64,000 nucleotides of DNA from assembly GCF_026340565.1 (NCBI RefSeq), contig NZ_JAPEPB010000001.1, forward strand, positions 1,736,001-1,800,000. Direction: 5' to 3'. Source of the stretch: Kitasatospora sp. NBC_01287. GTDB lineage: Bacteria > Actinomycetota > Actinomycetes > Streptomycetales > Streptomycetaceae. The notes beneath the pieces are model-generated. The model saw only the letters and a list, made by a program, of their open reading frames with translations, ran no database searches and had not been told where the DNA came from. The position numbers were made by a program, and so were the translations under genes. Below, one piece after another: positions 8,591 to 19,531 of this stretch (position 1 is the first letter of the stretch; every line of letters begins with the position of its first letter).

Positions 8591-8665
8591 GCGCGGCGCG
8601 GCGCGGGGCGCCTGGCGGCACGTGAAGGCACGTGAAGGCGCCTGGAGACAGCTGTCCGGAGAGCG

Positions 8666-8702
8666 CGCGGGGCCCGTCGAGCAGTGGTCGACGGGCCCCG
8701 CG
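8666..8702. terminator. Bidirectional terminator between the membrane gene and gcl
   Basis: A perfect 15-bp inverted repeat (8666-8680 with 8688-8702) with a 7-nt loop lies between two convergent stop codons, at 8590 and 8724. Confidence 0.8.
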
Positions 8703-8723
8703 GCACTCGGTCCTGCCGACCGC

Positions 8724-10511
<1,788 letters not shown>

Positions 10512-10535
10512 CGGGTACTCCTGCGGTCGGCTCGT

Positions 10536-10552
10536 ATTCCACAATACGGAAT
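10536..10552. promoter_or_regulatory. Palindrome, motif B, in the gcl leader
   Basis: ATTCCACAATACGGAAT is a perfect 5-bp-arm inverted repeat. It lies between the predicted transcription start (about 10568) and the gcl ATG, where a bound protein would block elongation or initiation. It shares 13 of 17 positions with the site in the aceB promoter. Confidence 0.6.
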
Positions 10553-10574
10553 ATTGCTTTTAGGATGCGAAATA

Positions 10575-10604
10575 AAGGTAGGCGGCGGCTCGACGGGGCG
10601 TCAA
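10575..10604 (-). promoter_or_regulatory. gcl promoter
   Basis: Read on the minus strand, TTGACG (10604-10599), an 18-bp spacer and TACCTT (10580-10575) give a good housekeeping promoter. It lies between motif A (10623-10639) upstream and motif B (10536-10552) downstream. Confidence 0.65.
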
Positions 10605-10622
10605 GAGTTCCGCCGCCCCATC

Positions 10623-10639
10623 TTCAACAACTCGTTGAA
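10623..10639. promoter_or_regulatory. Palindrome, motif A, upstream of the gcl promoter
   Basis: TTCAACAACTCGTTGAA matches 6 of 7 arm positions around ACT. It lies about 20 bp upstream of the gcl -35 hexamer. It is the third of four copies in the window. Confidence 0.65.
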
Positions 10640-10798
10640 CGCTCGGCCATTGGCGATCCCGCCAGGACCAGCACCCCGACCTGCCCGACCTTCGGAGCGA
10701 ACACACGATTCGTATACGCACCCATGGGGCGCGACGAGCCCCGGCGCAGGCGCGTCACCAGCCCTGCCGGCCGGCTCACACCACCCGGTCGGCGCCGG

Positions 10799-11389
10799 TC
10801 AGCCGCGTGGGCAGAGTCCGTCCACCACCAGCTCGACCATCCGCTCGACCGTCACCACGTCGCTGCCACCCCAGTCACCGGCGGCCATCACGGCGGCGTG
10901 CAGCATGCGCAGCAGCTCCAAGGTGCGCAGGTCGTCCCGGACCGTGCCGGCCGCCCTGGCGTCCGCCAGCACCGCCTCGGCGGTGTCGACGATCTGCTCG
11001 CGCAGGCCCGACAGCAGCTCGCCGTCGTGCTCGGCGGCGGCGGCCAGCAGCGTCTTCAGCTCGCCGCAGTCGCGCCAGTGGGTGGCCAGCACCGGCAGCC
11101 AGGCGAACAGCGCCTCGCCCGGCTCGCTCCGCTCCAGCAGCGAGCGCGCCTGGGCGCAGGCCTCCTCCAGGCCGGCCCGGTAGACCGCAGCGACCAGCTC
11201 CTCACGGGTCGGGAAGTGCCGGTAGAGGGTGCCCGCGCCGACCTGGGCCCGCTTGGCGATCTCGTCCATCGAGGCGCCGGCACCCCGTTCGGCGAAGGCC
11301 TCGGCCGCCGCCGCGAGCAGCCGCTCGTAGTTGCGGCGGGCATCGGCGCGCATCGGTCGCCCGGCGGGCACCGGGGGCTCAGCGGGCAT
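10799..11389 (-). CDS. TetR-family repressor of the adjacent MFS exporter
   Basis: 196 residues. The N-terminal HTH is clear: RLLAAAAEAFAERGAGASMDEIAKRAQVGAGTLYRHFPTREEL (about residues 23-65), followed by an all-helical ligand domain. GAGGAG lies just before the ATG at 11389. The gene is divergent from the MFS gene at 11478, and the 88-bp gap holds two identical 15-bp palindromes, so it almost certainly represses itself and the exporter. The inducer is unknown. Confidence 0.85.
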   Translation of the reverse strand: MPAEPPVPAGRPMRADARRNYERLLAAAAEAFAERGAGASMDEIAKRAQVGAGTLYRHFPTREELVAAVYRAGLEEACAQARSLLERSEPGEALFAWLPVLATHWRDCGELKTLLAAAAEHDGELLSGLREQIVDTAEAVLADARAAGTVRDDLRTLELLRMLHAAVMAAGDWGGSDVVTVERMVELVVDGLCPRG

Positions 11390-11408
11390 GCGGACTCCTC
11401 TTGCTAAA

Positions 11409-11457
11409 CGGAGACTCTCTCCGTATCTTATGGACCGTCAATCGGAGACTCTCTCCG
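11409..11457. promoter_or_regulatory. Twin TetR operators (two identical 15-bp palindromes)
   Basis: CGGAGACTCTCTCCG occurs at 11409-11423 and again at 11443-11457, with centres 34 bp apart. Both are perfect inverted repeats (CGGAGA / TCTCCG). They fill the gap between a TetR gene and a divergent exporter gene, the standard position for TetR operators. Confidence 0.8.
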
Positions 11458-11477
11458 ATTATGCCCGAGGAGCCCTT

Positions 11478-12923
11478 GTGACAGTTCTGTCCCCGGTATC
11501 CAACACCTCATCGACCACCGACCGCGGCTCAGGGGCCGTACTGGCCGTGCTGGTCGGCGCCTATCTGATGATCGCCGTCGACGCGACCGTGGTGAACGTC
11601 GCGTTGCCCGCCCTGCAGCGCCAACTGCGCTTCTCCGCCACCGCGCTGTCCTGGGTGCCGAACGCCTACTCGCTGACCTTCGGCGGCCTGCTGCTGCTTG
11701 GCAGCCGGCTCGGCGACCGGCTGGGCCGCCGCCGCGTCTTCACCACCGGCGTCCTCGTCTTCACCCTCGCCTCGCTGCTCGGCGGACTGGCGCCCGACAG
11801 CGGCTGGCTGCTGGCCGCGCGGGGCGCCCAGGGCGTCGGGGCCGCGCTCAGCACGCCCAACGTGCTGGCCCTGATCGCCACCAACTTCGCCGAGGGCCGG
11901 CCGCGCAACCGGGCACTGGGCCTCTACTCGGCCGCCGCCAGCGCGGGCGCCTCGGTCGGCCTGGTCCTGGGCGGACTGTTGACCAGCTGGTTCTCCTGGC
12001 GCTGGTCGCTGCTGATCAACGTCCCGGTGGGCCTGGTGGTGGCCCTGGCCGCGCCCCGGCTGCTCACCGAACCGCCGCGCCACCGGGGCTCGTTCGACGC
12101 CGGCGGGGCGGTCACCGGCACCTTGGGCAGCACCGCGCTGGTCTACGGGTTCCTGCGGGCGGCCGAGCGCGGCTGGGGCGACCCGCTCGCCGTGGGCGGC
12201 TTCGCGGCGGCCCTGGTGCTGCTGGCCGCCTTCGTGCTGCACGAGCGCCGGGCCGCGCAACCGCTGCTGCCGCTGGAACTGCTGCGCGAGCGGAGCCGGG
12301 CCGGCGCCTACCTCAACCTGCTGCTGATGCCGGCCGGGATGTTCCCCGCCTTCTTCTTCCTGACCCTGGCCTTCCAGGAGCTGCTCGGCTACAGCGCGCT
12401 CCGCACCGGCCTGGCCTTCCTGCCCCTGACGCTGTCGATGTTCGCCACCGTGCGGCTGGTGCCCAAGGTGCTGGGCCGGACCGGCACCCGGCCGCTGCTG
12501 ATCGCCGGCGCGGCCCTGCTGGTCGGCAGCAGCCTGTGGCTCTCCAGGCTGCCGGAGCACGGTGACTACCCCACCACGCTGCTCGGGCCGCTGCTGCTGA
12601 TGGGCCTGGGCGCCGGGCTGACGTTCATGCCGATGAGCGTGCTGGTGCTGACCGGGGTGAGCCCGGCGCGCTCGGGCGCGGCCGCCGGGCTGCTGCAGAC
12701 CCTGCAGTGGAGCGGCGGGACGGTGGGCACCGCGATCCTGGTCTCGGTCTACGGCACCGCCACCCGGCACGGCGGCGGCAGCCCGACCGCGCACCAGACG
12801 CACGGGCTGGACGCGGCCTTCGCGGGCGGCGGCGCGATCATGCTGCTGGGCCTGCTGGTGGCGGTCCTGGTGATCCGCACGCCGCGCCCGGAGCATCAGC
12901 CGGCGCGCCAGAAGGCGCGCTAG
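11478..12923 (+). CDS. MFS drug exporter, DHA2 (14-TMS) type
   Basis: 481-residue inner-membrane proton antiporter. Features are the motif D1-like AVDATVVNVALPALQRQLRFS in the first helix, motif A GSRLGDRLGRRRVF, and enough hydrophobic segments for 14 helices. The GTG at 11478 with GAGGAG at 11467-11472 is preferred over earlier in-frame starts, because it places both TetR operators outside the gene. It overlaps the convergent gene at 12920 by 4 bp. The substrate is unknown; drug or toxic metabolite efflux is the usual role. Confidence 0.85.
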   Translation: MTVLSPVSNTSSTTDRGSGAVLAVLVGAYLMIAVDATVVNVALPALQRQLRFSATALSWVPNAYSLTFGGLLLLGSRLGDRLGRRRVFTTGVLVFTLASLLGGLAPDSGWLLAARGAQGVGAALSTPNVLALIATNFAEGRPRNRALGLYSAAASAGASVGLVLGGLLTSWFSWRWSLLINVPVGLVVALAAPRLLTEPPRHRGSFDAGGAVTGTLGSTALVYGFLRAAERGWGDPLAVGGFAAALVLLAAFVLHERRAAQPLLPLELLRERSRAGAYLNLLLMPAGMFPAFFFLTLAFQELLGYSALRTGLAFLPLTLSMFATVRLVPKVLGRTGTRPLLIAGAALLVGSSLWLSRLPEHGDYPTTLLGPLLLMGLGAGLTFMPMSVLVLTGVSPARSGAAAGLLQTLQWSGGTVGTAILVSVYGTATRHGGGSPTAHQTHGLDAAFAGGGAIMLLGLLVAVLVIRTPRPEHQPARQKAR

Positions 12924-13309
12924 AAGGCGCGCCCCAGCGTGGCCAGGTAGGCGCGCCAGCCGCCGAATCCGGTGATCTCACGGTGCGCTCCGCGCTCCAA
13001 CTCGCCGCGGGCGAGCACCATCGAGAAGCAGGCGCTGCCATCCGCCAGCTCGATCACGCCGAACTCCAACTCGGGCGGCTCACCGGGGAGCAGCACGTCG
13101 CGCAGGAACTCCAGGGTCACCTCGTACAGCTCGCCCTCGATCGCGGTGTCCGCCTTCGGGTCGGGCAGCAGCCCGGGGCAGACGTCGCGGATGGAGAAGA
13201 AGCGGTGGCCGGGCGCGGTGCGGACCACGCCGAGGAACGGCGAGTCGCCGAGCAGCGGGTGGAACTCGCCGCCGCGCATCGCCTGGCCGTTGAGGAACAT
13301 CCGGACCAT
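12920..13309 (-). CDS. Gamma-glutamylcyclotransferase-like (allophanate hydrolase C-terminal type) protein
   Basis: 129-residue single-domain protein. The pattern MFLNGQAMRGGEFHPLLGDSPFLG, GHRFFSIRDVCPGLLP, GELYEVTLEFLRDVLLPGEPPELEFGVIELADGSACFSMVL and GGWRAYL matches the stand-alone form of the domain found at the C-terminus of AtzF-type allophanate hydrolases. Such domains act on short amide products. GAAAGG precedes the ATG at 13309 (a second ATG at 13300 is also possible). Lying just downstream of aceB in the same direction, it may help urea or allophanate handling in purine breakdown; that is inference. Confidence 0.7.
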   Translation of the reverse strand: MVRMFLNGQAMRGGEFHPLLGDSPFLGVVRTAPGHRFFSIRDVCPGLLPDPKADTAIEGELYEVTLEFLRDVLLPGEPPELEFGVIELADGSACFSMVLARGELERGAHREITGFGGWRAYLATLGRAF

Positions 13310-13392
13310 GGGGTAGGGCCTTTCTGGAGGAGCGCGCACGGTCCACCGGGGAGTGTTCGCCCCGGCGGACCGTACGAAACGGCGGTACGGGC

Positions 13393-15042
<1,650 letters not shown>

Positions 15043-15147
15043 GGGCAGGACACTCCTTGGGCGGTAGAACCGGTGTAGGGAGCCCCGGTGGGAGCTTCCC
15101 TCAATTGATCTGACCCACCTACTGGCGAGTTCGATTCTGTAAGGTGG

Positions 15148-15176
15148 ACACTAGTTTCCGCGATACAGAATTTCAA
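15148..15176 (-). promoter_or_regulatory. aceB promoter, overlaid by two operators
   Basis: On the minus strand TTGAAA (15176-15171), a 17-bp spacer and TAGTGT (15153-15148). Motif B (15155-15171) falls in the spacer and touches the -35. Motif A (15172-15188) covers the -35 and beyond. This is a tightly repressible design. Confidence 0.7.
15155..15171. promoter_or_regulatory. Motif B site between aceB and allR
   Basis: TTTCCGCGATACAGAAT is an imperfect copy of the motif B palindrome, matching the gcl copy at 13 of 17 positions. It sits in the spacer of the aceB promoter and directly abuts motif A. Confidence 0.5.
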
Positions 15177-15188
15177 CGGTTTGTTGAG
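15172..15188. promoter_or_regulatory. Motif A site between aceB and allR
   Basis: TTCAACGGTTTGTTGAG has 5 of 7 arm positions paired around GTT. It covers the aceB -35 and lies about 50 bp before the allR start, so it could serve repression of aceB and autoregulation. Confidence 0.6.
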
Positions 15189-15236
15189 GTAGATCGCTGG
15201 GACTCTACTCCTCCCCCGACAGCAAAGGGAACGCCG

Positions 15237-16034
15237 GTGGCCAGCACCCCTGCCGCAGCTTCGACCGGATCCGAGCGCGCCTCCGCGGGGAGCGTGCAGT
15301 CCGTCGAGCGCGCCTTCCAACTCCTGGAAGCGCTCGCCGACTCGGGCGGCGTCGCCACCCTGAGCGAGCTCTCCGGCACGTCGGGCCTCCCGATGCCGAC
15401 CATCCACCGGCTGGTTCGTACCCTCGCACAGCAGGGATATGTCCGCCAGGACACAGCGCGGCGCTACACCTTGGGTCCGCGCCTGATCCGGCTGGGCGAG
15501 ACCGCCGGGCGGCTGCTCGGCAGCTGGGCCCGACCGTATCTGGCCGAACTGATGGAGGCCACTGGCGAAACCGCCAACCTGGCCGTGCTGGAGGGCGGCG
15601 AGGTGGTCTACGTGGGCCAGGTGCAGTCGCGCCGCTCGATGCGGATGTTCACCGAGGTCGGCCGCCGGGTCCAGCCGCACTGCACCGGCGTCGGCAAGGC
15701 GCTGCTCGCCCAACTCCCCGAGGACGAGGCCCGCGCCGTGCTCGGCACCCAACCCCTGCCCGCGCACACCGAGTTCACCGTGACGGACGTCGAGGAGCTG
15801 TTCGCCCAGCTGGCCCAGGCGCGCGAGGCCGGGTACGTGGTGGACGACCAGGAGCAGGAGATCGGCGTGCGCTGCATCGCCGTCGCCGTGCCGGGCGCGC
15901 CGACCCCCACCGCCCTCTCGGTCTCCGGCCCCGAGGCGCGGATCCGGGCGCTGGAGGGGCAGACGGGCTCTTCGGAACTGGTGCCGGTGATGCGGCAGAT
16001 CGCGCACCGGCTGGGGACCGTGCTGGCGCCCTGA
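15237..16034 (+). CDS. allR: IclR-family repressor, AllR-like
   Basis: 265 residues, standard IclR length. Winged HTH at about 20-80 (SVERAFQLLEALADSGG, then MPTIHRLVRTLAQQGYVRQD) and the GAF-like effector domain, including GRRVQPHCTGVGKALLAQLPEDEARAVL and VDDQEQEIGVRCIAVAV. The GTG at 15237 has AAAGGGA six bases before it; earlier in-frame codons would run into the operators. In S. coelicolor the IclR protein AllR represses allantoin and glyoxylate genes, and the position here beside aceB suggests the same role. The likely effector is glyoxylate or an allantoin-pathway intermediate. Confidence 0.85.
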   Translation: MASTPAAASTGSERASAGSVQSVERAFQLLEALADSGGVATLSELSGTSGLPMPTIHRLVRTLAQQGYVRQDTARRYTLGPRLIRLGETAGRLLGSWARPYLAELMEATGETANLAVLEGGEVVYVGQVQSRRSMRMFTEVGRRVQPHCTGVGKALLAQLPEDEARAVLGTQPLPAHTEFTVTDVEELFAQLAQAREAGYVVDDQEQEIGVRCIAVAVPGAPTPTALSVSGPEARIRALEGQTGSSELVPVMRQIAHRLGTVLAP

Positions 16035-16057
16035 TCGATCGCCCCTGATCCTCCGTC

Positions 16058-16107
16058 AGGCATGCGTGCGGCCCGGATCCTCGTGGATCCGGGCCGCACG
16101 CATGCCT
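16058..16107. terminator. Perfect 23-bp hairpin, bidirectional terminator
   Basis: 16058-16080 pairs perfectly with 16085-16107 around a TCGT loop. It stands between the convergent allR and GH16 genes, 23 bp after both stop codons. Confidence 0.85.
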
Positions 16108-16130
16108 GTTGACAGTGCGTCAACTACCCC

Positions 16131-17348
16131 CTAGCGGTAGACCCGCACGTAGTCCGCCGCGAAGCTGATCGGGGCGGAACCGCTCGGGGCCGGGTGGTAC
16201 TGGCCGGCGCTGATCGACAGGTTGAGGATCAGGTAGGCCGACCAGTTGGCACCGACGCCGGTGTTGTCGGAGAAGACCTTGACGCCGTTGACGTAGTAGT
16301 CGACGGAGGTGGCGCCGTAGTAGGTGCCGATGGTCACCCACTGGCCGGGCTTCACCGCGTTCGCGTCGGTGTAGTACTTCTGCGCGGAGTTGACGTGGTT
16401 GGTCAGCTCCAGCAGGTTCGGGTTGTCCGGGTGGTACTCGAAGGAGTCGATCTCGCTGCCGCCGTTCGCCCAGGTCCACAGCGCCGGCCAGGCGCCGGGT
16501 GCGGACGGCAGCTGCACCCGGGCCTCGGCGTAGTCGCCGGTCTTCACCTTGAAGCCCTGCTGGCTGCCCTCGGTGGTGAGCAGGCCGGTGGTCCACGCCT
16601 GCTTGCCGTTCTCCAGGGTGTGACTGGAGGGCTGGGCGGTGAAGGTGGCCGTGCCGTTCGCCACCGCGACGTCGGAGGGGGTGATCCAGTCGAGCTTGTT
16701 GTCGTCCGGGTTGTGGCTGCCGTACTTGTACGAGGTGGTGGTGCTGTCGTTCCACTTCGTGCTGTCGAGCGGGCCGTTGAACTCGTCGGACCAGGTCAGC
16801 GCCTTGCCGGGGACGGGTGAGCCGGTGGGGGCGGACGGGGCGGCGGGCGGGGTGACCGGGGAGGTGCCGGTGCCGCTCCCGCTGCCGCCCGCGCTGCCGC
16901 CGCCACCCGCGCCGGCGTTCGCGGACACCGTCAGGCTCTGCGCGGGCAGGTTGTGCCAGGCGCCCGCCTGGTCCTGGTAGAAGCCGAAGACGCTGTACGT
17001 CCCGCTCGCGAAGGTCCGCGCGCCGGTGGTGAGCGACAGGCCGCTCGGGCAGATCCGCTGGTTGGCGCGGTTCCCGGGGAAGTCGAGGTTGTTCCCTGCG
17101 GCGTCGCGCACGCCCACGCCCACCGTCTTCGCGGTGAAGCAGGAGCCCGCGTGCAGCGTCAGGGCGGCGCTGGTGGCCGCGCCGGCGGTGGCGGTGGTCG
17201 GGGTCAGCCGGTCCTGGGTGACGGTGGGCGCGCCGCCGGACGCCAGGGTCGAGGTCAGGGCGTTCGCCTGGCCGACCATGGGCACGGCGATCAGGCCGAG
17301 GGCGCCGGCGAGGATGCCGAGGCGGGCAGGGGTGGCGGAAGGGATCAC
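16131..17348 (-). CDS. Secreted GH16 glycoside hydrolase (beta-glucanase type)
   Basis: 405 residues. Signal peptide at 1-30 (hydrophobic core LGILAGALGLIAVPMV, cleavage near AxA at 28-30). A small beta-rich domain with two Cys follows (35-143), then a Gly/Ser/Pro linker (146-180) and the GH16 catalytic domain (183-405). The domain carries the signature EIDSFE, with nucleophile Glu299, Asp301 and acid/base Glu304, and ends in the usual ISFAADYVRVYR strand. It should hydrolyse beta-1,3 or mixed-linked glucans outside the cell. The GTG at 17348 has GAGGAA upstream. The leader is a c-di-AMP riboswitch, so expression is linked to osmotic and cell-wall state. Confidence 0.88.
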   Translation of the reverse strand: MIPSATPARLGILAGALGLIAVPMVGQANALTSTLASGGAPTVTQDRLTPTTATAGAATSAALTLHAGSCFTAKTVGVGVRDAAGNNLDFPGNRANQRICPSGLSLTTGARTFASGTYSVFGFYQDQAGAWHNLPAQSLTVSANAGAGGGGSAGGSGSGTGTSPVTPPAAPSAPTGSPVPGKALTWSDEFNGPLDSTKWNDSTTTSYKYGSHNPDDNKLDWITPSDVAVANGTATFTAQPSSHTLENGKQAWTTGLLTTEGSQQGFKVKTGDYAEARVQLPSAPGAWPALWTWANGGSEIDSFEYHPDNPNLLELTNHVNSAQKYYTDANAVKPGQWVTIGTYYGATSVDYYVNGVKVFSDNTGVGANWSAYLILNLSISAGQYHPAPSGSAPISFAADYVRVYR

Positions 17349-17360
17349 GGGGGTTCCTCT

Positions 17361-17530
17361 TGCGACGCCTACGAGGTGAGCTGTCGGGTTCGGGCCGCAA
17401 GATGGCCCGGCCGCGCCGGAGGATCCCGGTCGGCTTCACCCCGAGCCGCACCCCCGCGCAGCCGGCTGGACGCGGGCGGGCGGGGACACGGCAGAACTAC
17501 CTGGGTCCCCCGCTCCTGCCTGGTGCGGTG
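17361..17530 (-). ncRNA. Cyclic di-AMP (ydaO-yuaA) riboswitch in the GH16 leader
   Basis: Read on the minus strand, three blocks of the ydaO consensus appear in order. The first is a GCGGGGGACCCAGGTA block (about 17514-17499), the second GGGGTGAAGCCG (17442-17431), and the third CCGAACCCGACAGCTCACCT then CGTAGGCGTC (about 17393-17364). In streptomycetes this class (GGGGTGAATC... CCGAACCCGTCAGCT) controls secreted cell-wall hydrolases, and c-di-AMP binding turns expression off. Ends are approximate. The remainder, 17531-17786, upstream of the RNase gene, shows no clear promoter or hairpin. Confidence 0.75.
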
Positions 17531-17786
17531 CTGGGGTTCCGACCCCGGGCAGGCAGGACTAGGCGTCCCGGGGACTGGTCCCGCCGCTGGGTGGCGAGAC
17601 GTCTGCAGGGTAGGCAGACGAGCTGATCATCATCAATGTCACACGAGTCACACAGCTTCACATCCGCCGCCAAAGCGAAGCACTTCCGTCGCGCGAGCCC
17701 CGCTCAAGTTACATGGACATGAAGACTCACCCAGTCGGCTCCCAGCTTCTTCCCAGCCTTCCCGGAGCTGCCCCACACTGCTGCAC

Positions 17787-18179
17787 ATGCAGACTCTTCT
17801 ACGCGCGTTGAAGTCGCGTACCGCCTCCGTCGTCACCGTCGGCCTGCTCACCCTGGCCCCGACCGCCGTCTTCGCCTCCGACGCCCACGCGGACGTCAGC
17901 GGCGACATCTGCCAGTCCGCGCTGCCCAGCCAGGCCGACCACACCCTCGACCTGATCGCGCAGGGCGGCCCGTTCCCGTACTCCGAGGACGGCGAGACCT
18001 TCCAGAACCGCGAGGGCGTCCTCCCCAGCGAGCCGTACGGCTTCTACCAGGAGTACACCGTCACCACCCCGGGCGCCGGCAACCGCAGCACCCGCCGGAT
18101 CGTGACCGGCGAGGACGGGTCGGACTACTACACCTCCGACCACTACGAGTCGTTCTCGCTGATCGACTTCAGCTGCTGA
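17787..18179 (+). CDS. Secreted guanyl-specific ribonuclease, RNase Sa type
   Basis: Extracellular RNase of the N1/barnase superfamily that cleaves after G. The 130-residue precursor has a signal peptide at 1-35 (VVTVGLLTLAPTAVFA). The mature part is close to RNase Sa throughout. Catalytic residues align: Glu89 (Glu54 in RNase Sa), Arg100 (Arg65), Arg104 (Arg69) and His119 (His85). Cys42 and Cys130 match the disulfide. No strong ribosome site is visible (GGAG lies about 20 bases upstream). No barstar-like inhibitor gene is adjacent; the next gene is an unrelated acetyltransferase. Confidence 0.93.
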   Translation: MQTLLRALKSRTASVVTVGLLTLAPTAVFASDAHADVSGDICQSALPSQADHTLDLIAQGGPFPYSEDGETFQNREGVLPSEPYGFYQEYTVTTPGAGNRSTRRIVTGEDGSDYYTSDHYESFSLIDFSC

Positions 18180-18195
18180 GACAGTCGGCCGCATG

Positions 18196-18227
18196 GCGCC
18201 GGGGGCGAGGTACCGCGCCCCCGGCGC
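18196..18227. terminator. Bidirectional terminator between the RNase and lasso acetyltransferase genes
   Basis: A perfect 12-bp GC stem (18196-18207 with 18216-18227) with an 8-nt loop lies between the two convergent stop codons. Confidence 0.8.
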
Positions 18228-18237
18228 TGCGCGTCGC

Positions 18238-18741
18238 CTACTCGGGCAGCAGCGGCGCGATGACCGAGGGACCGGCGAACTGAGCGGCGAGCGCGTCCAT
18301 GATCAGCTCGTCGCAGACCCGGCCGAGCCAGTAGCCGGCCTCGCGGAGCATCCCGGCGGGGCGGAAACCCGCCTTCTCGTAGGCGCGGACGCCACCCTTG
18401 TTCGGGGCGAGGACCTTGAGCCAGACCATCCGCAGGTTGGTGATGTGGAAGGCGTAGTCGAGCACGAGGCGGGTGGCGGCCGTGCCCAAGCCCTTGCCAC
18501 GGGCTTCGGGGGCGAGCATCACGACGTACTCGGCGGTGCGGACGGCCTGGTCGGGCAGCAGGGTGGCGACCCCGACCGGGGTTGGGCCGTCCCCTGTCAG
18601 TTCGTAGATGGTGAACCGGATGTTGTCACCACGGAGTTGGTGGGCCATGCCCTCGGTGCGGGCCTCCAGTGACTCGGGCTGCTGGCGACCGTAGCCGACC
18701 AGGAGCACGGGGTCCTGCTCCCACCGCCAGTAGGTCTCCAC
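18238..18741 (-). CDS. albT: GNAT acetyltransferase, likely acetylates the lasso peptide (AlbT-like)
   Basis: GNAT-fold N-acetyltransferase. The acetyl-CoA site is MLAPEARGKGLGTAATRLVLDYAF, followed by NLRMVWLKVLAPNKGGVRAYEKAGF. In albusnodin biosynthesis a cluster GNAT acetylates the core lysine, and the matching Lys10 is present in the peptide encoded at 21409. The GTG at 18741 gives 167 residues, but GNAT-like sequence (LWVGTDTCALGPYRADL) continues in frame upstream. The next candidate initiator is a CTG at 18792-18790, just after the stop codon of the protease gene. The true start is therefore probably non-canonical and coupled. It is the last gene of the lasso transcript. Confidence 0.82.
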   Translation of the reverse strand: METYWRWEQDPVLLVGYGRQQPESLEARTEGMAHQLRGDNIRFTIYELTGDGPTPVGVATLLPDQAVRTAEYVVMLAPEARGKGLGTAATRLVLDYAFHITNLRMVWLKVLAPNKGGVRAYEKAGFRPAGMLREAGYWLGRVCDELIMDALAAQFAGPSVIAPLLPE

Positions 18742-18799
18742 GAGGTCGGCACGGTAGGGGCCGAGCGCGCAGGTGTCGGTGCCGACCCACAGGATCGGC

Positions 18800-19531
18800 T
18801 CAGGGCTGGCGGTGATGGCGGGCTCCGAGGGTGAGGATGGGCGTGTAGGCGCGGGTCGAGAGCGGTTCGGCGACCGGGGTGCCGTCCTCAGTCTGCACCC
18901 AGGCGTGCAGCCGCACGGGGTCGGCGGCTACGCCGTGGCACCAGGTGACGGCCAACCGGCGGGCGGCCAGCAACAACACGACAGCGATGGACTCCTCAAG
19001 GCAGGCGGTGCGGGCCGGGGAGCACCAGCCAGCGGCGCGGACGGCAAATACGGCAGCCGCCGCCTGTTCGAGGGTGGCCGGGCGACGGCAGGTTGACGAG
19101 GCCCAGTGGACGGTGCGGACGACGCGGAGCATCGTGGTGCTGCGGCTGCCTGCGGCCTTGATCGAGGCGACGGCAGCCACGGCCCCGGCGGCATTGATCA
19201 GGGCCGGGCGCGAAACGGGCTTGGGGCGGGTGGCACCAGCGGGGAACTCGGCACTGCCCCAGCTCCCGGTCGCTGTCGCTGCCTCTGTCACCGGCCACGG
19301 GCAGGCGGCAGAGGCAGGAGTGAGGAGTTTGGCGTCCAGAAGTTGGGAGGCGAGCTGTTCGGACAGCGGATCCAGGCAGCCGGTTCGGGCTGCCTGGCGA
19401 AAGCGCTCGGCGGCCGCCGGCAGCAGGCCTTGGATCTTGCCGGTGCGGTAATCGATGAGGACCAGGACGTGGCCGAAGTCGGCAGCGCGGACCCACAGTG
19501 GCGGAACGGCGAAGGTAGGGAGATCAGACAC
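18800..19531 (-). CDS. albB: Lasso peptide B protein: RRE fused to transglutaminase-like leader protease
   Basis: Removes the leader peptide before ring closure. Residues 1-75 form a PqqD-like recognition element (RRE) that binds the leader. Residues 150-243 form the cysteine protease with ACLEES (Cys177), LHAWVQ (His209) and TEDGTPV (Asp216) as the catalytic triad. In many clusters these are two separate proteins (B1 and B2); here they are one chain of 243 residues. The GTG start overlaps the end of the cyclase gene by 8 bp, so the two are translationally coupled. Confidence 0.88.
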   Translation of the reverse strand: MSDLPTFAVPPLWVRAADFGHVLVLIDYRTGKIQGLLPAAAERFRQAARTGCLDPLSEQLASQLLDAKLLTPASAACPWPVTEAATATGSWGSAEFPAGATRPKPVSRPALINAAGAVAAVASIKAAGSRSTTMLRVVRTVHWASSTCRRPATLEQAAAAVFAVRAAGWCSPARTACLEESIAVVLLLAARRLAVTWCHGVAADPVRLHAWVQTEDGTPVAEPLSTRAYTPILTLGARHHRQP

